DNA from: Verrucomicrobiales bacterium
Lineage (GTDB): Bacteria > Verrucomicrobiota > Verrucomicrobiia > Limisphaerales > UBA11320
DNA length: 64,000 nucleotides
NCBI GenBank assembly: GCA_016793885.1
Contig: JAEUHE010000237.1
Span: 59,411-123,410, forward strand
Reading direction: 5' to 3'
Position 1 is the stretch's first letter, and each line of letters starts with the position of its first letter. Below are positions 42,120-52,312 of this stretch, piece by piece. The notes beneath the pieces were generated by a model that saw nothing but the letters and a program-made list of their open reading frames with translations, was not told the origin of the DNA and did no database searches. The translations under genes were made by a program, and so were the position numbers.

Positions 42120-45100
42120 ATGAATCGAATTTCGAACGAGCCTCAAGCACTGCACGCGACCGCTCGGAGCCTGCGATCCAGCGCCAGCGGCCACACGCTT
42201 CCTCCCAGGGGGGCGCTCGGTCTTTTCCTCCTCGCGGTCTTCCTCCAATCGGGAGCACTGAATGCCGGCCAAGTGGTCATCAACGAAATCCACTTTCACC
42301 CCAGTTCGCATCTGGTGGTTGATGAGTACATCGAGCTTCACAACACGGACACCAACACCGTCGACCTGCAGGGCTGGCGGCTGGATCGCGGCATCTCCTT
42401 CACCTTTACCAATTCCGCCCCGCTTGCCCCCGGAGGCTTCCTGGTGGTAGCCGCCAACTTGGAGTCCTTTGCGCAAAATCATCCGGCGGTCACCGCCGTG
42501 CTCGGCGGTTGGACAGGCAGTTTGGCCAACTCCGGCGAAACCCTCCGCTTGGTCGATGCTCAGGACGTCACTTCGGATGAAGTGCGCTATGCCGACTCCG
42601 GAGATTTTGCGACTCGTTACGAGACGTTTTCCTCCTCCGCCCGCGGTTGGTCCTATCAAAGCACGGCCGACGGCTCCGGACCTTCATTGGAGCGAATCGA
42701 TCCGACGCAATCGGGCATGATCGGCGCCAATTGGGGGACAAGCGTCGGCTTTCAAGGCACTCCCGGCGCCCCCAATAGCCGCCTCCTGAACAACCCCGCT
42801 CCGTTGATTTGGGATCTGGAACATGCCCCCTCGATTCCTCGGTCCAACGAGCCAGTGACAATCACGGTTCGGGTCGGCGGGCCCAGCAACTCCCCGCCTA
42901 CGGTAGTGCTGTTCTACCGAATTGCTTCGATCGCCAAGCCAGCTGAGTTCAGCCAGGTTTCCATGTTGGACGACGGCACCCAAAACGATGGCCTGGCGGG
43001 GGATGGTCGCTTCGGGGTAATCCTCGCCGAGCTTCCCCATCGAACGGTAGTCGAGTTCTACGTGCAGGCCACGTCGGACACCGGGCCGGCCCGCACCTAT
43101 CCGCCGCCGACTCGGGACCGATTCGGAATCGAAGCTCAGTATGCCAATGCACTCTACCAGGTGGACAACAGCTCCTATTCCGGCCCTCAGCCCGTCTACT
43201 CCCTGGTGCTGACCGAGACGGACCGGGCCAGTTTGGCCAGCCTTCCGCAAAATGACCCCTACTCCGACGTCGAGCTGAACGCGACTTTCATCAGCAGCGA
43301 ATCCGGCCGATCCGAGGTTCGCTACGGCTGCGGCGTGCGTCTCCGGGGCGCCAGCAGTCGTTTCCTCAACCCGCCGAACTATCGCGTGAACATTCCCTCC
43401 GATCGACGGTGGAATGGAGTCACCGCACTCAATCTCAACATCTTCAGTGTCCACAGCCAAATCGCCGGCGAGGCACTCGCCAAACGGGCGGGACTGCTCA
43501 CCGAGGATCATCGTCCGGTCCAGGTGCGCGTCAACGGGGTCAACCTCGCCACGACCGGCCAGCCACCTCTGGGTGTCTATGCTCACACCGAAGTGCCTGA
43601 CTCCGCATTCGCGGAAAACCATTTTCCAGAGGACGCCGACGGAAATCTCTATCGCGCCTCCAGTCACGCCGCCACCTTGGAGTATCTCGGAACGGATCCG
43701 GTCCGTTACCGAAGCGCCGGTTATTCGAAAACCACCCACCAAAGTGAAAACGACTGGACCGACCTCATCGGTCTCACCGAAGCGTTGGCCAACCCGAACA
43801 CCAACTCGTACCTCACCCACATCGAGGCAAGGGCTAACATCCGGCAATGGCTCACTTACTTCTCGGTTTTTCTGCTCTCGGGCAGCACGGAGACCAGTCT
43901 GGGCACCGGAATCGGCGACGACTACGCTATGTATCGAGGTGTGAAGGATCCCCGCTTCCAGCTCATTGGTCACGACTGGGACTCCGTGCTGGGCGAAGCC
44001 GGCAGCGCCCCAGCCCAGATTTTCGTGACATCTGAACTTCCCGCGGTGGATCGATTGCTGAAGCATCCCGACGTCGCGCCACTCTACTACGGGGAGCTGC
44101 TCAGGCAGTTGCAAGGCGCTTTCTCGCCACAGTCCGTGGCTCGGGTGTTGGACGAGAATCTCAGTTCCTGGGTTCCCGCGACCACGATCTTCAACATGAA
44201 GCGCTATGCCACCAATCGAGCCTCCACCATCCTCGGGCTCATTCCCACCGAGCTGAAATGGCGCGGCGGAACGGCATCCACCGTCACCGGGCCGCTGGTT
44301 CGCTTTGCCACCAATAACGTTTTGATGTGGGGCACCACTCATGCCGAGAGCACCCGCCGGGTGCTGGTCAACGGAAACCCTGCTCTCGTGACACCCTGGG
44401 TGGCTCGCTGGACTAATCGGGTCGCGCTCAACTATGGCCTGAACCAGGTGCTCATTCAGTCGCTCGACGCTCAGGGCCGAGAGTTTGAACGCACGAATAT
44501 TGTCGCCTGGACCCCTGCCCCCACCCACACCCCGCTCTCGGGTTCCGTGGAGGGCACCCGGACCTTAACCCTGGCCGAAAGCCCGTATCGGGTGACGAAC
44601 GACTGGATAGTCCCCCGCGGCACACGCCTGCGGATCGAACCCGGCGTGTCCGTGATCTTCAACCCCGGCACCCGATTGTTCGTCGAAGGCGAGTTCGAGG
44701 CGGTCGGGACCGAAACGCAGCCCATCTTCTTCAGCAAGGATCCCGCCGATCCCAGCCTCAGCGTCTGGCAAGGAATCGTCTTCAACCGAGCGGACGGTCC
44801 CGTGCGGCTGTCTCATGTCTACCTCATCGGGGCCGGCTCCAGCGGCACCGGCATACGTGCGCTTCAGTCGCGGCTCGAGATCGATCACCTCACCGTGCTC
44901 TCCACCGAGAACACGTGCCTGGACCTGGAGGACTGCTCCCTAAGGCTGTCCGACTCCCGTTTTCCACCCGAGGTCATCGATGAGGTGATCCGCGGAAAAG
45001 GGATCCCAGCCGACGGCTCCATGATCATCGCTCGCAATCACTTCGCCGGCCTGAATGGCACCAATGACGTCATCCGCTTCACCGGAGGGCATCGCCCGGG

Positions 45101-48100
45101 GCCGATTCTCCAACTTCTGGACAATGACTTTCTCGGCGGGTCCGACGACCTGATCGAACTCACCGATGCGGATGCGCATATCGAAGGCAATCTGTTCGCT
45201 CATGCAGAGTCACACGAGACAGCGCCGCCGGGGGACTCGGCGTCCGCCATCACGATCATCGGCAACAACGGCGCGTCCCCCACCACCGAAGTCATGCTGG
45301 CGCGGAATAGCTTCCTTCTCAGCGACCATGGAGTCGTGGTTCGAAACGGAGCCAGGGTCACTGCGGAAAACAACACCTTTCATCTACTCAAGGCCGCGGC
45401 CTTCCGATTCGATGAACCTGGACTGCGCGCCAGCGGCGCCACGCCTGGATGGGGAGCTCGACTCACCGGAAACCTGGTTTGGGGAACAGAGACGAACTTC
45501 CTCGATCGCTACGAAGGGCACCCTCAATTCGGAACCACGGAGTTAACTGCAAGCTTCAACCTGCTTTCGGGCGAGGATCTCCCAGCGAACGCCAGCCCGA
45601 TCCTGCGTGAAGACCCACGGCTCACCGACAGCCGTAAGGATCTGACGAGCGCCAACGCCCTGAGGCTGTCCGTAGCCCTCCGACCGGGATCCCCTGCCCT
45701 GGGGGCAGGAGCCGATGGGCGGGATCTGGGCGCTCTGGTGTCCGGTGGACTCGCGCTGCGCGGCCAACCTCGCGGGAACACGACGTCCACTCGGGCCGAT
45801 CTCCAGGTCAGCGGAGCTGGTTACGTCGGTTATCGCTTCGCCTTGGATGACGGACCTCTGAGCGAGACCAGGAGCTTGGATGCCACGCTAACGCTTACCG
45901 GACTCGCTCCGGGCACGCACCGAGTGCGGGTGCTGGGACTCAACAGCGCGGGAACATGGGATGAAACCATCATGGAGTCAGCTCCGTGGCAGGTTGATCC
46001 GAACGCGCGGCGAATCGTGCTGAGCGAACTCCTGGCCCGAAACCGCACAGCCTACGTGCACGAAGAACGCTTTCCTGATGCCATAGAGCTCCAGAATCTC
46101 GGGACGACGCAGTACGACCTAGGCGGAATGGGGATTACGGATGATCCAAGCCAACCGCATCGATTCCAGATTCCCACTGGCACAGTCTTGTCCCCCGGAG
46201 GCTATCTGGTCTTGTTCGCGGAAAACGAACGGCGAAGCCCATTCCATATGGGTTTTCAACTTGGGGCCGAGGGCGGAAGCCTGATGCTCTTTGGAGCCGG
46301 AGCAACCAACCTGCCACCCCTGGACGCCATCGACTACGGCCCTCAACTGAGCGACTTCTCGATCGCGCGGCTCCCGGATGGATCCTGGGATCTTGCCCTA
46401 CCCACTCTCGGAGCGCCCAACCGAACGGCGCGCACCGGAGACCCAAGGCGCCTCGTTATCAACGAATGGCTGGCGAATGGCACTGGTGATGATTTTGTCG
46501 AACTGTACAACCTTGATCCGTTGCCAGTTCGCCTCGGCGGACTTACCCTCACCGACGACACCATTGCCTATCCCAACCGACACCGAATCGCCCCGCTCAG
46601 CTTCATCGATGGAAAGGGTTTACAGGTGTTCGTGGCCGATGGGAATGAGGCTGCCGGAGCCAATCATCTCCGGTTCGGGTTATCCGCCGACAAGGGATTC
46701 CTCTCGCTGCACACGCAAACCGGCGCGACCATCGACTGCTTCCTGTACCAGAGCCAGCGAAGAGATATTTCCCAGGGCCGCTCGCCCAACGGCGCGAGTC
46801 TGCTTGCCTATTTCAACGAGCCGACGCCCGGGTCTCCCAACCCAGCACCCGCCCCACCCTTCGCTCGGGAGATCCAAAACTACACCACGAACATCATCAG
46901 CTTCACCAACCACGTCTGGAAGTATCGTCAGGACAATGTGAACTTGTTGACCGCTTGGCGGCAGCCTGAGTACGATGATGCCGACTGGATGTCCGGAGTT
47001 GGACCGTTCGGCTTGGAAGACTGCAATTGTCTGCCCGAGCCGATTCGCACGCCATTGGTGCTCCTTCAACCTGATGGCCAAGCCCAGGTGCGCACCTATT
47101 ACTTTCGCACGAGTTTCGAACTGCCCCCCTTCTACAGCAGCAATTCATCCTTCGTTGCCAACCTCTTCTACGACGACGGAGTGGTCATCTATTTTAATGG
47201 CCGGCAGGGTCCGCGTCAGGGGGTGCCGACCCTCTTCAATCACAACACCTTTGCTTCGACGTCTATTTCTCCCGAAGGCCGACTCCAATCGATCCCCATA
47301 CCGGCCACCAACTTTGTGCCGGGAATCAACTTCTTGGCGATCGAGGTTCACCAAAGCGATGCCAGCAGCGACGACATCGCCCTAGGGTTTTCGTTGCGCG
47401 CCGACCGGGCAGTCACGAACTTCACGAGCACGCAGAAGGTCCTGCTCAATGAGATTTTGGCGCGCAACCAAGGACTGACCAACGCCGATGGCACCATTAC
47501 CGACTGGGTGGAGCTCTATAACCCATCCGTCGCGCAGGCCACCGACTTGTCGGGGATGAGCCTGACCGACTCGGCCGATCAGCCGCGGCGGTGGGTCTTC
47601 CCTCCCGGCTCCAGCCTTCCCCCTGGGGGGTATCGGGTGGTCCGGTTGAGCAGCGATCTTCCCGCCTCGCTGGAAGACAGCGACACTCTCAATGCCGGGT
47701 TCAGCCTCAAGGCGGAAGGAGACCGGCTCCTGCTGTTCGATACACCCGCGTCAGGCTCTGGTTTGTTGGACGGACTCAGCTTCGGCATCCAGGCCACGGA
47801 CTATTCCTTGGGCCGATACTCCACGGCCGGCCCCTTCTGGGAACTGAACATCCCCACTCCGGGGGCTCCCAACCTCGCCGCACCGCTGGAAAGTGAATCC
47901 ATCCTGCGCATCAACGAGTGGATGGCGGCGCCAACGAGCGGGGATGACTGGTTTGAACTCTTCAATCCGGGTTTGCTCCCCGTCGCATTGGCCGGACTTC
48001 ACCTCAGTGATAATCCATCGCAGCCTACCCAACATCAAATCCCGCCGCTCAGTTTCCTGGGAACTGGCCCCCGTGGCGCCTATCTCCAATGGCGAGCCGA

Positions 48101-51100
48101 TGGAGCGCCGGAGAAAGGGGCCGACCACGTCAACTTCAAGCTGGCGGCGAACGGTGAAACCATTGGCCTGTTCGGTAGGGATGGCGTGACGATTCTCGAT
48201 TTGGTGAACTTTAGCAAACAGGACACCGGCATCAGTGAAGGCCGCCTGCCCGATGGGGGCACGGCGTGGGTTCGCTTCCCGCGCACGGCCAGCCCAGGTC
48301 AACTCAATCACATTCCCTTTGGTGACGTCGTCATCAACGAAGTGATCGCTCGGCGCGCCAGCGGCGGAGCCATCGAGTTACGCAATCCCTCCGAGTCTCC
48401 CCAGCACATTGGCGGCTGGTGGTTGAGCACCGATGACCGCAATCCGAAACAGGCTCGACTTCCCGACCACACCATCCTGCCGCCGGGGGGAATCTTGGTA
48501 TTGGACGCCGCGCAACTAGCTCTTCCGTCGGGCGGGGGCATCGGCCTCATCCTGGAGCCCGGACAGACCCAAACCGTCTACCTGAGCGGGGTCACCACGG
48601 GCGGTGCGCTCTCGGGTTTGCGAACGCACGCCCGAGCTGCCACCAGTGATGTGGATGTCAGCACGGGTCCCTTCGAGACCAGCCTGGGCCTGGATTACCC
48701 GCTCTTGAGTTCGGTCACCCTGGGTGCCACTAACAGCACGCCGCGCGTGGGCCCTGTTGTCATCAACGAGATTCACTACCATCCCAAGGCGGCCGACGGG
48801 GGATCTGAGACCGATGAGTTCATCGAACTGCTGAACACCAGCGGCAGCCCGGTGAGCTTGTTCTCGTCCTGGGAACCCACCAACACCTGGCATCTTCGAA
48901 ACGCCGTCGAGTTCGACCTTGTTCCCGGCACCACTCTCGCTCCCAACGGATTTCTTCTGTTGGTCGGATTTGATCCCGCCACGAACGCGTCGCTAACGGC
49001 TTCGTTCCGCAGCCGGTTCGGGGTGCCCGCGGCGGTCGCGATCCAGGGTCCGTGGAGCGGCCGCTTGGATAACTCCGGTGAAACCGTGGAGCTGAACCAG
49101 CCTACCACCCCGCTCGGCACCCGCTTGCCGCGCTCTCTGGCGGACCGGATCGCCTACACCGACCTCCCTCCCTGGGCCACGGGCGCGGACGGCCAAGGAA
49201 GTGGCCTGGGCAACTCACTGCAGCGACGCTCTTCCGCAAGTTACGGCAACGAGGCCACGAATTGGGTGGCTTCCCCTCCGACTGCTGGCCGGCTCAACGG
49301 AATTCCTGCCCCGCCGCCGCCTGCGTTCACGCGTCAGCCGACCGACCAACTGGCCACGCCAGGTCAAACCGTTTCCTTCTCCGCGACAGTTTCCGGGACG
49401 GGGCCGCTGGTCTATCAGTGGAGATTGAACGGGCTCGAGCTGCCGGGGGCCACCAATAATACTCTCACGCTTTCGGCCGCCTCGGCTTCGGACGAGGGCG
49501 CTTATGACCTTCGGGTCAGCAACGCCTCCGGGGCGGCGCGCAGTGCCACCGCCAGGCTGCGGCTCAACCGTCCGCCCACCATCAATCGGCAACCGGAGGG
49601 TTCTGTCCTCCTGCTGGGGTCAGACTTTACCCTCAGCGTAGGCGTCCAAGGTCCCGGCCCACTGGCGATTCAATGGAAACACAACGGCACATCGCTCCTC
49701 GGCGGCACCAATCCGGTTCTCACTCTCCGTCAGGTGACACCCGCGCAGCTGGGAACCTATGTGGCCGAGGTCAGCAATCGGTACGGACGAGTCACGAGCG
49801 ACGCTGCTCTGGTGGAAATCGAGACGCCCCCAAGCTTCGTGCAGCAACCGAGCCCCGCCCTGGTGCTCGTCAACGAGGGCCAGCCGGCCACTCTCACCTC
49901 AACGGTCGCAGGCAGCACGCCTCTCCGTTTTCAGTGGCGGCGCAATGGTCAACCGGTGCGCAACGCGACCAACCAGACACTGGTCATCTCCAACCCTCGT
50001 CTGGACGATTCCGGCATTTACACACTCTCGGCCGCCAACCCTGCCGGCTCAGCCCTCAGCACGGGCGCCCGAATTTCAGTTCGCTCCGCTCCAGTCCTCA
50101 CCCTCTCCGGACCCGCCGAGATCCTCCGCGAGGGAAACTCCACCAGCGCAACGTTCCTGATCCAACGTTTCGGAACCAACGATTTGCCGTTCGACGTGCA
50201 GCTAGGCTGGACAGGAACCGCCACTGCCGGAGAGGACTATGCAGTCCCTCCATCCTCGGTCCGGTTGCCGGCCGGCACGGATTCCCTGGAAGTCTCCCTC
50301 CGAGTGCTCGACGATTCCCAGCGCGAACCGCTGGAATCGGTTCAGCTCAGTCTCATTTCCACTTCTGACTACAAGCTCGCCACCAACCGGACCGCCACAG
50401 CCTTCATCGATGACGATGAGAACCAACCTCCCGCGCTGCTGGTCTTGAACCCAACCGGCGAACTCCACTATCCACGAAGCCCAACGAATATCGTGATCGA
50501 AATTCAGGCCGCCGACCCCGATGCTGGGGATGGAGTGACGAACGTGATTCTGGTGGCGAACCAAACTGTTCTCCTCGGTCAGTGGTCGAGCCCACCCTAT
50601 GTGGCGACCTGGACCAATCCTCCGGCGGGCAGCAACACCGTGGCCGCGTATGCTGTGGATCAACTGGGAGCCTACACCATCAGCAACCTGCTTTCCCTCT
50701 ACCTGAACCAGGCGCCACAGGTTCAGGTGCTCCAACCGAGCGAGGGAGACTTTTTTAGCGAGGGCACCCCATCCATCTCGGTGACCGCCTCCGCTGCCGA
50801 CCTCGACGGCCAAGTGGTTTCCGTCATGTTCTATTTAGGAACCAATCTCGTCGCGCAAACGACCAACGCTCCCTACACCACTCAACTCACCGACCTCCCC
50901 GTGGGCCATCACGTGCTGCGTGTCCTGGCTACCGACAACGAGGGACAGCCCTCGATCACCACCGAACGGAGGTTCTCGGTTGGTCTCCGTCCGGAGGCTC
51001 TCACGGACGCCTTTCGTTCGCGCGGGCTCATCAACGGAACGAATCGATCGCTTTCAGCCGACAATCGCGGTGCGACCACCGAACCCGGCGAGCCCACCCC

Positions 51101-52067
51101 GGTCTATGATGGTGGAGTGGGCCGCAGCCTCTGGATCGAATGGATCGCCCCCACCGATGGCATCTGCGTCTTGGATACCATCGGAAGTCGCAGCCCGGTC
51201 GGCGGATCAGTGGATGCCATCCTGGCGGTCTATCTGGGACAGCAACTCAATACGCTGTGGGAATATGTTTCCGATGATGATGCCGCGTCCTCCGGTCCCA
51301 ACGAGAGCGGGGCAAGCCGGGTCTCGTTCGGCTGCGAGGCGGGAGTCTCGTACCAGATCCGCATCTCCGCTTACAGCACCGGAACGGTGCGATTGAATCT
51401 GTCGGTCCTTCCCGAGGCCATTCTGGAGTTGAGCGGGGATGCAGTCGAAGCTCCGGAGTTCCCGTGGCGAACCCGACAACCTTCGCCTTGGGCCTCGCAG
51501 AGAGCGATCACCTCCGACGGATCAGATGCCCTTCGCATTCCCCAGCCCACCGACAACTCGGCTACCTGGGTGGAAACAACCGTGGAGGGTCCTGCGTTGG
51601 TTAGCTTTCAATGGCGCATGAGAGGAATGAACTCGTCCTTCGGTTCAACCGTCCTCCGGGATCGGCTAGTAGCCAGGATCGGCGGTATCCAAGTCCTGGA
51701 GCAAACCCGCCAGGGGACCTGGACTCCGGGGATTATATCCGTCCCCCCAGGACCGCAACCGGTGCGTTGGTCATTCCTGACGCCGCTGCCGTTCGGGGAC
51801 ACCAGCAATCGCGAGGGGTTCCTGGATCAAGTTAAGGTTTTGCGCACCCGTGTGAGCTCGGTGCAGCTCAGCTCCCCACACGTGGTGGAAGTCCAGATCC
51901 AAGGCTCGGGCGGCACGCCTTACACTCTGGAGTCTTCCGAAGACCTGTTGAACTGGACCGTGGTCGGAAACGGCAGATTCGATTCCAATGGCAGCTCGTT
52001 GCTCTCCATCACCAATCTTATCGAAGGCTTGCCCAAACAATTCTTGCGCAGCCGCCAAGCGCCCTAA
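42120..52067 (+). CDS. Giant (3315-aa) secreted lamin-tail/CotH/beta-helix/Ig-like protein
   Basis: Exported by a signal peptide (~30-54, ALGLFLLAVFLQSGALNAG). In order: lamin-tail domain LTD1 (~51-165, VVINEIHFHPSS); a CotH-kinase-like region (~355-680, with FQLIGHDWDSVLG); a right-handed beta-helix (~800-1215, WIVPRGTRLRIEPGVSVIF); LTD2-3 (~1298, ~1443); a carbohydrate-binding-like beta-sandwich (~1585); LTD4-7 (~1772, 1927, 2069, 2211; VxINExxxx..FIELxN). Then three Ig-like domains (~2397-2655, YQWRLNG/IQWKHNG/FQWRRNG), Calx-beta (~2657), two Ig-like beta domains (~2770, 2865), a PPC-like beta domain (~2957-3100) and a terminal YTLESSEDLLNWTVV module. CotH domains can phosphorylate secreted proteins; the rest suggests a surface adhesin. 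No sorting signal is obvious. Confidence 0.9.
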   Translation: MNRISNEPQALHATARSLRSSASGHTLPPRGALGLFLLAVFLQSGALNAGQVVINEIHFHPSSHLVVDEYIELHNTDTNTVDLQGWRLDRGISFTFTNSAPLAPGGFLVVAANLESFAQNHPAVTAVLGGWTGSLANSGETLRLVDAQDVTSDEVRYADSGDFATRYETFSSSARGWSYQSTADGSGPSLERIDPTQSGMIGANWGTSVGFQGTPGAPNSRLLNNPAPLIWDLEHAPSIPRSNEPVTITVRVGGPSNSPPTVVLFYRIASIAKPAEFSQVSMLDDGTQNDGLAGDGRFGVILAELPHRTVVEFYVQATSDTGPARTYPPPTRDRFGIEAQYANALYQVDNSSYSGPQPVYSLVLTETDRASLASLPQNDPYSDVELNATFISSESGRSEVRYGCGVRLRGASSRFLNPPNYRVNIPSDRRWNGVTALNLNIFSVHSQIAGEALAKRAGLLTEDHRPVQVRVNGVNLATTGQPPLGVYAHTEVPDSAFAENHFPEDADGNLYRASSHAATLEYLGTDPVRYRSAGYSKTTHQSENDWTDLIGLTEALANPNTNSYLTHIEARANIRQWLTYFSVFLLSGSTETSLGTGIGDDYAMYRGVKDPRFQLIGHDWDSVLGEAGSAPAQIFVTSELPAVDRLLKHPDVAPLYYGELLRQLQGAFSPQSVARVLDENLSSWVPATTIFNMKRYATNRASTILGLIPTELKWRGGTASTVTGPLVRFATNNVLMWGTTHAESTRRVLVNGNPALVTPWVARWTNRVALNYGLNQVLIQSLDAQGREFERTNIVAWTPAPTHTPLSGSVEGTRTLTLAESPYRVTNDWIVPRGTRLRIEPGVSVIFNPGTRLFVEGEFEAVGTETQPIFFSKDPADPSLSVWQGIVFNRADGPVRLSHVYLIGAGSSGTGIRALQSRLEIDHLTVLSTENTCLDLEDCSLRLSDSRFPPEVIDEVIRGKGIPADGSMIIARNHFAGLNGTNDVIRFTGGHRPGPILQLLDNDFLGGSDDLIELTDADAHIEGNLFAHAESHETAPPGDSASAITIIGNNGASPTTEVMLARNSFLLSDHGVVVRNGARVTAENNTFHLLKAAAFRFDEPGLRASGATPGWGARLTGNLVWGTETNFLDRYEGHPQFGTTELTASFNLLSGEDLPANASPILREDPRLTDSRKDLTSANALRLSVALRPGSPALGAGADGRDLGALVSGGLALRGQPRGNTTSTRADLQVSGAGYVGYRFALDDGPLSETRSLDATLTLTGLAPGTHRVRVLGLNSAGTWDETIMESAPWQVDPNARRIVLSELLARNRTAYVHEERFPDAIELQNLGTTQYDLGGMGITDDPSQPHRFQIPTGTVLSPGGYLVLFAENERRSPFHMGFQLGAEGGSLMLFGAGATNLPPLDAIDYGPQLSDFSIARLPDGSWDLALPTLGAPNRTARTGDPRRLVINEWLANGTGDDFVELYNLDPLPVRLGGLTLTDDTIAYPNRHRIAPLSFIDGKGLQVFVADGNEAAGANHLRFGLSADKGFLSLHTQTGATIDCFLYQSQRRDISQGRSPNGASLLAYFNEPTPGSPNPAPAPPFAREIQNYTTNIISFTNHVWKYRQDNVNLLTAWRQPEYDDADWMSGVGPFGLEDCNCLPEPIRTPLVLLQPDGQAQVRTYYFRTSFELPPFYSSNSSFVANLFYDDGVVIYFNGRQGPRQGVPTLFNHNTFASTSISPEGRLQSIPIPATNFVPGINFLAIEVHQSDASSDDIALGFSLRADRAVTNFTSTQKVLLNEILARNQGLTNADGTITDWVELYNPSVAQATDLSGMSLTDSADQPRRWVFPPGSSLPPGGYRVVRLSSDLPASLEDSDTLNAGFSLKAEGDRLLLFDTPASGSGLLDGLSFGIQATDYSLGRYSTAGPFWELNIPTPGAPNLAAPLESESILRINEWMAAPTSGDDWFELFNPGLLPVALAGLHLSDNPSQPTQHQIPPLSFLGTGPRGAYLQWRADGAPEKGADHVNFKLAANGETIGLFGRDGVTILDLVNFSKQDTGISEGRLPDGGTAWVRFPRTASPGQLNHIPFGDVVINEVIARRASGGAIELRNPSESPQHIGGWWLSTDDRNPKQARLPDHTILPPGGILVLDAAQLALPSGGGIGLILEPGQTQTVYLSGVTTGGALSGLRTHARAATSDVDVSTGPFETSLGLDYPLLSSVTLGATNSTPRVGPVVINEIHYHPKAADGGSETDEFIELLNTSGSPVSLFSSWEPTNTWHLRNAVEFDLVPGTTLAPNGFLLLVGFDPATNASLTASFRSRFGVPAAVAIQGPWSGRLDNSGETVELNQPTTPLGTRLPRSLADRIAYTDLPPWATGADGQGSGLGNSLQRRSSASYGNEATNWVASPPTAGRLNGIPAPPPPAFTRQPTDQLATPGQTVSFSATVSGTGPLVYQWRLNGLELPGATNNTLTLSAASASDEGAYDLRVSNASGAARSATARLRLNRPPTINRQPEGSVLLLGSDFTLSVGVQGPGPLAIQWKHNGTSLLGGTNPVLTLRQVTPAQLGTYVAEVSNRYGRVTSDAALVEIETPPSFVQQPSPALVLVNEGQPATLTSTVAGSTPLRFQWRRNGQPVRNATNQTLVISNPRLDDSGIYTLSAANPAGSALSTGARISVRSAPVLTLSGPAEILREGNSTSATFLIQRFGTNDLPFDVQLGWTGTATAGEDYAVPPSSVRLPAGTDSLEVSLRVLDDSQREPLESVQLSLISTSDYKLATNRTATAFIDDDENQPPALLVLNPTGELHYPRSPTNIVIEIQAADPDAGDGVTNVILVANQTVLLGQWSSPPYVATWTNPPAGSNTVAAYAVDQLGAYTISNLLSLYLNQAPQVQVLQPSEGDFFSEGTPSISVTASAADLDGQVVSVMFYLGTNLVAQTTNAPYTTQLTDLPVGHHVLRVLATDNEGQPSITTERRFSVGLRPEALTDAFRSRGLINGTNRSLSADNRGATTEPGEPTPVYDGGVGRSLWIEWIAPTDGICVLDTIGSRSPVGGSVDAILAVYLGQQLNTLWEYVSDDDAASSGPNESGASRVSFGCEAGVSYQIRISAYSTGTVRLNLSVLPEAILELSGDAVEAPEFPWRTRQPSPWASQRAITSDGSDALRIPQPTDNSATWVETTVEGPALVSFQWRMRGMNSSFGSTVLRDRLVARIGGIQVLEQTRQGTWTPGIISVPPGPQPVRWSFLTPLPFGDTSNREGFLDQVKVLRTRVSSVQLSSPHVVEVQIQGSGGTPYTLESSEDLLNWTVVGNGRFDSNGSSLLSITNLIEGLPKQFLRSRQAP

Positions 52068-52312
52068 GGTAGGGAGAGACTCTGTCGAGCCCACTACGGC
52101 CCCAGGGGCAGGATGGTAAAGGGGCAACTCCGCGAGGGCTGAAAGGTGAAGGTCGCCCCCTTGGCTCTCCGCGACCTAGCCCCGTTCCGTTCGATGCCCT
52201 CGCGCCGGTCAGGGCTCGATCGAGATCAGAACTATAAACCTCGTCGGATCGATCATCGATCAAGTCTCGCCCTACCCATGTCGTCGTTAAACCCTAAAAG
52301 GAAATCCTTGGT

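Noticed and set aside
42684..44528. 614-codon antisense frame inside the giant gene
   Set aside because: No recognisable fold, no signal and full overlap with LTD/CotH coding sequence.
52133..52144. GAGGGCTGAAAG near 52.1 kb as a third repeat A copy
   Set aside because: Only the first part of the terminal repeat matches and no internal arms are present.
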